Assembly: GCA_973895155.1 (NCBI GenBank)
Contig: OZ316894.1
Span: 11,098,001-11,162,000, forward strand
Source: Marsupella aquatica
Lineage: Eukaryota; Marchantiophyta
Direction of reading: 5' to 3'
DNA: 64,000 nt
Each line of letters opens with the position of its first letter. Position 1 is the stretch's first letter. Below the pieces are notes generated by a model. That model did not search any database. It was not told where the DNA came from and worked only from the letters and a program-made list of their open reading frames with translations. Positions 57,319-64,000 of this stretch are shown in pieces. Made by a program: the position numbers and the translations under genes.

Positions 57319-60300
57319 AAGGGTTCTCTTGTCCTTGTTCACCCTCGTATCTCTGCTTGCTGCCATGCACTATTACCTTGTTCCGCGTGTAGTGAGAGCT
57401 CTACGTAGAAAGTCCCTCTGTCCTCACGGGAAAGAAAAGGAGAGAAAACATTTTTGTCCTACATTGAGGAATCGAGGCTACTTCTCCGCTTTCTGCTCAG
57501 GCTGGTTGGCTCTCTGTAGCGTGCGCTTTTCCTTCTTTCCTGTTGGATTGGGTAGAATTGAGTATTGTATTGAATGGTGAATGGGTGGCATGAAGGTAAA
57601 CTAGCACCTGCAGAAGAAGGTTGGCGCTTTTAATTGGTACAATCTTTGTGGTTTTACTACAGCTATAACTAGCTTGCACTTGCGTAACTTTCTTGCTCCT
57701 TCCAGCTTGCCTAGATGTTGACCAAAAAAATTAGGTACTGTTTTAAGGATAGATGTGTTCATGGATTGCCACGAACCTTCTTTGGGAATCAGATTTAACC
57801 AGAGGCCCTCTGAATTTCCTTATGTCCCAATACTATGCCTACACATACATTTTGATTTCGTTAGAAAGTTCTATAATAGAGTAACCGATCAATTGTGAGA
57901 GCTGAATTGTAGAACTTTCTCTCTTTTGAACTACCTGTTGTGCTGTCGGTGTTTGTGTCAACTCGTTGTTTATTTCTTTCCTCTCCGTGCAGTTCCAATT
58001 CGTTCCGTTTATGATACGTCGTCTTGTCCACGCGTTTCTAGGTGACCCTTTAGATTCCTTTCGTCTTCGAGAACAAGTTTGCACGTCGAAGCTTTGTTGT
58101 GCTTTTGTTGTGATTAGTGAGGTCCTTTTGTATGGACATCTCGATTCACTTTCTTCCACCTATTTGCTTGTCAACCTTGTAACGACCATTCGTTTTCTCC
58201 CAACAGTGTAAGCAGAAATATGTTGAGAAAATTCTGAGAACGATCTTTCCACAGCTTGCTCCCTGGCTTGCTCTACTTTGTGGTGTGAAGCAAAATAATC
58301 CTGAGATTGATGGGTCAAAGGTATCTTTAATGTTCGAAAACGTCATCAACTCCTGAAACCAGTGCACCGGAAAAAATTGTATTGCTCATCAATCACTGCA
58401 ATTTGCACTCTTGTGAATGTAGTTGTAGAGTTCAACGCAACTGAAAAGCTCGCCAACATACCCACTGCGCCTAACTCCCCTTGTTCCCTACTTTAAGTAT
58501 CCCGCAATCCACTTACTCATCCCCGGCGCTTTTAGAATTTCATCTCTCATCCACATCATCAGTGACACCTTAGTTCTCTTTTATGGAAAGATAGCCCGAG
58601 ATACTAGACTCCCGACGGATTGAATAGAATGTGTGAACGTCTTATGGGGGTGTCTGAACCCGGGAGAGCCAAATATTTGGCAACTCCAACACTACCAAAG
58701 AATTACTCATCTTCTTTTGCCCGCAGCGCAACACGAGTGCAGGGCTATAATCACATACCAACATCAAACCGCGATCGGAATAAGTCAACGATAGGATTAT
58801 GACTAATAATGCACAAATCATTGCATAGTGAAATTCAATTTTGCAATACACCGTCTGCCGGAATCGTAACACGATGATGGAATCGCAACGACGTCATGCG
58901 CGTCGTCAGGAACGAAATATTTTCATTTGTCATACCGCTGACCCACGAACAAGGATCGTTTGGTGTCAGACAAACATCCAAATATATAAAACTTCCCACC
59001 TCTGGCCCCACATCCAGAAGTTTATTTACAGTAGGTTCTTTGATTCTCGCACGCTCTTGCCATTGCCTGTGGCCGAGCACATCATGCACACATATGTGTA
59101 CTTGACCACTGCCAATTCACCAATCTCCTCTCCCGATACACCTGTTTTTCCATTTCAACGAATGACTCTGAAGACAGATGGGAGTTGACAGTACCAAACA
59201 CTCCGTATCTAGTTCCCCAGTGAGTTTACTCGCTCTCAGTGTAATAAGTATCTTGCGGAGAAATTAGAGCAACCTACTCCAGTTCTCTGCTGCAGCTACT
59301 TCAGAACGACAATGTTGACAAGCAATTGCCAGTACACTTCACAATCATGAAATGACGTCTTTGACAGTACTGTTTGACTTCTCCGTAATAGCTTCTTCCT
59401 GAGCTCAGCTGATGTAAGACACATTGTGATCAAGAAAAGATGGAAGCTAGAGACTGCGCGACAAGCGTCAAACGAATAATTATGAATATATATCTTTTAA
59501 AATTGGAAAAAGTGCCCATGTGGTCTTCATGTAATGTCATGTCATTACAATGCACGTGTTGGACTCAAAATACACATGAATCACGTACATGATTTACATT
59601 GATACAACCATTTCGTCCAGGTTCTTCGGACCAGGTCAAGAGGAGCTAATCTCCTTGGCACAGAAGCTGGTGTCTTCTAAGTTGGTGTGATGAATATCGG
59701 AGATCACATACCTTTCCTCAGGACATTGGTAGGTTACCGAAAGCGGAACAAATCAGTAAGGAAACTAATGTTGTGGTGATTGTCATATTGGAGGAACAAA
59801 AGGCAGCTGCAGCAGTTCAGGGTACTTTATTAACTTGCACATCATCCGTAGCTCCGAGTGTCGAATACTCAATTCCTGGCTGGTCGACTATGTTCCAAAT
59901 AAATCCCCCCCACCTCACACTAAAGGTTAATTGCATATGGGGGAGATGTGTGCCATTGTGATTTTTCAGAAACTACAGTAAGTACCTCTGAAGCTAGGGG
60001 CGACTCCGCGCGAGCCTGGCTCCTTGATAGATAAATTCAAGTGGAAATTTTTTATTGACTTGTTGCCCGACTCGGCGATTATATCTTTGACTCTATATAT
60101 GTGGGCACCCGATGGGTTCTTTATACGTAGTCTCTGCCGTTGCAACAATCAGTAAGAGCATCATGAACTTACCTTCTAGGGGCGTTGATTGGTGCTTTCA
60201 AAAAAATGACTGGGTGGATCCGATTCTCAATATTGTATTATTTTTGATAACCGTGCTTCCTGCTCATCGAACTGGAAATCCGTACGAAGAAGAGTGAAGG

Positions 60301-60696
60301 GAAACGTACCGATCCATGACCAGCTAGACGATTCTCATAGACTTCTGCCAATATCAGATGATTGAGACACGGATGCATGGAAAGTCTGAGATCTTGGTGT
60401 ATTGAGGGGCTGTCCCGGAAATTTTCTGTTGAATTCAACTAGAATCAACGAGCGTCAGACTGGACAAGAATGATCAGATTCCAACAAATTTATGCCATCA
60501 AATTGGACAGGAAAAGCAACGGGCGATAAGTCAGCTATTCGGCGAAAACTTGATGCAACTTATATGATACCGCAAAATAATGCAATATGTACAACCACGG
60601 TCCTGTTCAACAAATTATATGTAAGCTGAATATAGTCGAGACGGATCTACAAATGGTAGAGATCTTTGCAGCCTAGACAACTTCTTAGTGGAAGGA
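57319..60696. other. Intergenic; no gene recognised
   Basis: ORFs up to 115 codons (58,841-59,188 plus) and 106 codons (57,839-58,159 minus) match no family. Composition is less AT-rich than the transposon-flanking regions, so non-coding exons or a fragment of an unknown gene cannot be excluded. The part next to 60,696 would be the 3' untranslated region of the ERF gene. Confidence 0.4.
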
Positions 60697-61806
60697 TCAT
60701 TCGAGGTTGGGCAAGTCGTCAAAACTCCAGAGTGGAATGGCGCGGTAATCAAAGCAGATAGAATCCATTCCACCACACTGCCAAAACTCTTGTGATCTCA
60801 ACTGCCTCCCCAGTTCCTCTTCTAGTATGGCATCAATGGAAGCCCCATCGTGGCGAAAATCAATCACATCTGTAACAGTGGACATCGTATCATCACCGCC
60901 TAGGGAGCCACTATGATCTACGCACATATCAGGATCTGTCGCCTCCTTCCCTGTATGACTAATCTTGCCTCCTTCGACGCTGACCATCGATCCGGAGTGC
61001 ATATCAGGTCCTTGTACACTGAGGGGTCTGCAGTTCTGGCTGCTGTCTGCAGACGAAGACGGAGCGGCATGAACGCTGACGGGGGACTCTACCTCTACTG
61101 CTCGGACAACGGCGTTGCCACCACGATGCTTGGGATTGGCTACTGTCTTCGGATTCGCTAGGGCGGGCCATTCATCCGGATAGTTCAACTTCGCCTTCCT
61201 CCCGCGAATCCTTCGAGCTTCTCTATCGTATGCGCGCGCCGCCAATTCGGGAGTCGGGAAAGTGCCAAGCCAGACTCGCACTCCTTTCGATGGATCACGA
61301 ATCTCTGCAGCCCACTTACCCCATGGCCGTCGTCTCACGCCTCGGTAATGCTTCTTCACTTCCACAGCATTTGCACTTCCGCAGTTCAGAATTGTGGAGA
61401 TTTCCGCCGCCAGTGCTGCGGCTTGAGGCACTTCAAGCTCCTCGGAACCTGATTTGTCATCGCTCCTCTCACCTGCACTCCAAGCACTCGATCCGCCAGG
61501 CAAAGAAACCCCAGACGGCGTGGAAGTCTCCACCCCTTCCTCCCGAATCGAAGACAAGTCTCCTCCATAGCATCGCAATCTCGAGAAGCCTCCATCGTGC
61601 ACAGCAGCGGCTTCCAGATCTATCAATTGACATGTGCTCTCCGCCGCTCCTGCCGAGCTAGAGGAAACCATGCAGACCCCATTTTCGCTTTCCTCATCAC
61701 GCCTCGAGACAGACGACCAGACTCCATCGCTGCGGTTCCCTTCGAGAGCAGAATTAGTACCACAGTCTCCACTGCCTTGATTGTAATTCACGCGCTCCTC
61801 CACCAT
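60697..61806 (-). CDS. ERF-subfamily AP2 transcription factor
   Basis: Intronless ORF of 369 codons from the ATG complementary to 61,804-61,806. One AP2 domain spans residues ~153-210: [19 protein letters not shown], then VRVWLGTF, then [22 protein letters not shown]. The Ala/Asp pair of the ERF (not DREB) type is present, so a GCC-box-like DNA site is expected. The N-terminal 150 residues are Ser/Glu-rich and disordered-looking. The C-terminus ends in an acidic-aromatic motif [12 protein letters not shown], like the activation motif of group VII and related ERFs. The protein starts MVEER, not Met-Cys, so the oxygen-dependent N-degron of angiosperm group VII ERFs is absent from this gene model. 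It would act in the nucleus as a transcriptional regulator. The target genes and the stress or developmental role cannot be read from sequence. No decay is seen. Confidence 0.92.
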   Translation of the reverse strand: MVEERVNYNQGSGDCGTNSALEGNRSDGVWSSVSRRDEESENGVCMVSSSSAGAAESTCQLIDLEAAAVHDGGFSRLRCYGGDLSSIREEGVETSTPSGVSLPGGSSAWSAGERSDDKSGSEELEVPQAAALAAEISTILNCGSANAVEVKKHYRGVRRRPWGKWAAEIRDPSKGVRVWLGTFPTPELAARAYDREARRIRGRKAKLNYPDEWPALANPKTVANPKHRGGNAVVRAVEVESPVSVHAAPSSSADSSQNCRPLSVQGPDMHSGSMVSVEGGKISHTGKEATDPDMCVDHSGSLGGDDTMSTVTDVIDFRHDGASIDAILEEELGRQLRSQEFWQCGGMDSICFDYRAIPLWSFDDLPNLE

Positions 61807-62300
61807 CGTTCTCTAAATCTCTGATCGTTCACAATGTTCGGTTTCCGTCGCCGCCTATCTCTGCTCTCGTGCCGGCCACGCGCCTCCGGAGCAAAAGTAC
61901 TAACGATACCCTGAAATGTGCTAGGGCACCAGTACCCCCGATTTTGTCCAACTTGACGTGGCGGCCTCTGGATCAGCTAGAGGCGTGTGGCATGCACGAA
62001 CCACACCCGCCAGCTCATTCCCGCTGGATAAGGCGAAGCGTGACCTGCTTGTTGGCACGGGACAGGGGGATCTTTTGGGGGCAGGGGGGCATCTTTTGGT
62101 GATTTCGTCAATCTTGCATCTAGGGGTCCTTTTGTCGTCATTTTTCCTACTCGATTTTTCCTTCGTTGGCAGTAGGGACACTTTCGTAATTTTTGGCAAC
62201 AGGGATCTTCTGTCAATTTTTTAAAACTTCTTCTATTAGGGGGTTTCAAATATCAAAATTTGATGGACCTTAAATACTAAGTTACTCACATAAAAGGTTG
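61807..62300 (-). other. Upstream region of the ERF gene
   Basis: CT/GC-rich near the gene, as expected of a 5' leader. No TATA box is evident on the minus strand. Repeated '-AGG-GATCTTTTGG-G-' and 'GG-CTTTTGTC-TTTTT' runs at about 62,060-62,220 look like a short degenerate tandem duplication. Confidence 0.4.
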
Positions 62301-62439
62301 TGCATAATTATCAAATTCATAGTCCATTACTTCATGCCATAAAGATTGTGTTAAGGAAAACACTAGCACCCCTGCACAAGACACCAGCAACCAAACATTA
62401 CATAGACTTCATAGATTCATGGTTCATCTTCATCAAGGT

Positions 62440-62690
62440 AGGTTATGTCCTCGGGAATACAAGAGCTTTATTAAACTTTGAATGACCACCATAGCCACAC
62501 CAAGTTTCAAAGTACAAACTCCTATGTTCCTCTCCAAGCTACTTTGCTCTCTTACGAATGAGCATGAGTCTCACTAAGGAGCTGTCTCCAGCTCTTCTAC
62601 ATGCTAGGCAAGTCTAACCCCCAATCTAACCATGGTTAAGCTCCTAACTCTAGCTAGACTAATTGTGATTAACCTGGGATTAAGACAGAT
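62440..62690 (-). repeat. Diverged Copia LTR fragment
   Basis: Landmarks of the Copia-2 LTR occur in order: 'tggttcatcttcatcaaggtaggttatgtcc', 'aagagcttta', 'accataccacaccaag', 'aatgagc-tgagt', then alternating '-taacc-tggttaa-' runs. Ends and flanking duplication are not recognisable. Strand is inferred from the family. Confidence 0.6.
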
Positions 62691-63677
62691 GGTCATATGT
62701 CATGACCATAAGTCACTGTCGAGGCTAAATAGTGAGAAAAAACAAAAAAACATTTCTATGACCCTATGAAAATGCTATGGCCATTTGCTTCTTGCCAAAA
62801 GTCATCATCTACAACTTTGAAGCTTTGAGACTCTCTTGAACCATTTCTTGATGGTGTGTATGATGTGTCACGGGTCTTTAGTCCGAAGCTTGAACCAAAC
62901 TTGGTTAACAATTTTTTAAGCCAGACCCCCAAAAACCCAAACTCTGCTTTGCAAAAACTCAGGCAGGCGGGAACTTGGGATCCTTCTATAAAGTTTTTGG
63001 CTCTGGGGCAGTTGGGCAGACAAGATAGTATAATTTGTCAATTTTGCCTCTTGGGGAGTGGAGGGATTGTTTTGCAATTATTTGTTCTCTTGGGTAAATG
63101 GAATTCACTACTCTTTTAGTGGGAAAACGGTACAATGAGAATCAGTAATTCTTCCTTCTTGGTCCCATTAGCATCAAACAAGAAGGTCTATTAGTCACAA
63201 CTGATTAGTTTCTTTCAATCTAGGGATTTAATGATCAGGAATAAATTCATTTACATAAAAGTCTTCTTCCTATCTTCACGTTGACACAAGGTACCATGAA
63301 CTTGGTCAAGAGCAAGTCAACTTTGATTCTAGGGCCGGGTGGCCGTCGGGTGGATAGTTTTGTCATTATTGGATGGGAATTCATGAGCCATGCAGGATCA
63401 GGAACCTTTAAGGCTGTCTTGCAAGTGATGGCCCTTGAGTTTCTGGCTCTCAATATACACTGAGTGAGATATTTATGCCTCAACCTCCTCTTTAGGCAGA
63501 CTTGACAACATATGTGATAGATAACCAGGGCAGTAATTAAAGTGATAGACAACCAAGGGCTGGAAACTTTCTGGCTCCTGGGTACTAAACCTTGAAAAGT
63601 AAACAAAAATAAATAAATTCACATGTGCCAAAGTTCACACATAACAATGCTACAAGTCTGTGAAGCTGGTATATGCT
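62691..63677. other. Intergenic, no recognised feature
   Basis: ORFs of 60-119 codons without family resemblance. Confidence 0.4.
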
Positions 63678-64000
63678 ATATGATGAATTCACCTTTCAGA
63701 TTTTGTCTTATTCAGATTCTTGTGTCATGTATTTTTATTTCAATGTGCCTTATCAAGGGGCAGCCTTTGTATCACATACATTTTTAATTAATTTTTAGAC
63801 CCCTTTAATTTTAGGTATTCTAGAGTATTTTGAATTTATTTTAGCAGCCCCCTTATAAATTTTTGAAGTTTGTGATCTTTTAGAAATGAAACCAAGGGTT
63901 CCCACCACTTGAACAAAGTATTTTCATGAGTGAGAGAAATGGTTTTGAATAACATGAACACATATTGTCTTAAGTTCCCCGCATGTCTTCTTTTCCTAAG
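63678..64000. repeat. Dispersed repeat, also at 14,229-14,470
   Basis: Shares ordered landmarks with the copy near 14.2 kb and runs to the window edge. Nature unknown. Confidence 0.5.

Overview
The window is a repeat-dense stretch of a streptophyte (plant-lineage) nuclear genome. The grounds are plant-type Copia elements primed by initiator-Met tRNA, a single-AP2-domain ERF transcription factor, and a spliced gene whose N-terminus matches the plant-only DUF863 family. I cannot name the species. An LTR retrotransposon carrying a cytosine methyltransferase, of a kind reported from charophyte algae, and an ERF without the angiosperm group-VII N-terminus hint at a non-flowering lineage. That is inference.

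Layout. 1-1018 (minus): the 5' part of an ORF of 339 codons running off the left edge, probably a LINE-type ORF1. 1.0-16 kb: no convincing host gene. It holds a scrambled Copia-LTR remnant, a tRNA-derived SINE, a 5'-truncated LINE with a 10-bp target-site duplication, an eroded Copia leader, a solo LTR with a perfect target-site duplication, and a degenerate minisatellite of about 130-bp units. 16.06-31.26 kb: Copia element 1 (minus), complete with LTRs, PBS, PPT and target-site duplication CAATG. A 9.4-kb Gypsy element is nested in its 5' LTR. 33.36-40.97 kb: Copia element 2 (minus), target-site duplication AATTT, with a long GC-rich leader and internal deletions. 45.2-54.7 kb: the main host gene (plus), a DUF863-family protein with a TATA box, a long microsatellite-rich 5' leader region and three recognisable coding exons. 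55,792-55,891: a 100-N assembly gap. 60.7-61.8 kb: an intronless ERF-type AP2 gene (minus). The right edge carries another degraded repeat that also occurs near 14.2 kb.

The outstanding item is the nested Gypsy element at 21,659-31,026. Its polyprotein order is gag with two zinc knuckles, protease, C5 cytosine DNA methyltransferase (motifs I, IV, VI, VIII, IX and X in canonical order), reverse transcriptase, RNase H, integrase and a C-terminal PHD finger. It therefore encodes a DNA-methylation writer and a putative histone reader. Its leader carries ten copies of a 15-bp palindrome. Its reading frame is broken by at least twelve in-frame stops, each one transition from a plausible sense codon, plus one net frameshift inside the methyltransferase. 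This is the pattern expected from deamination of methylated cytosines. Its LTR arrangement is circularly permuted and contains an LTR-LTR junction, as if a two-LTR circle had been opened at a 4-bp microhomology (GCTA) with the Copia LTR.

Coding coordinates inside the transposons are spans of broken ORFs, not intact genes. Homology calls rest on motifs read by eye.
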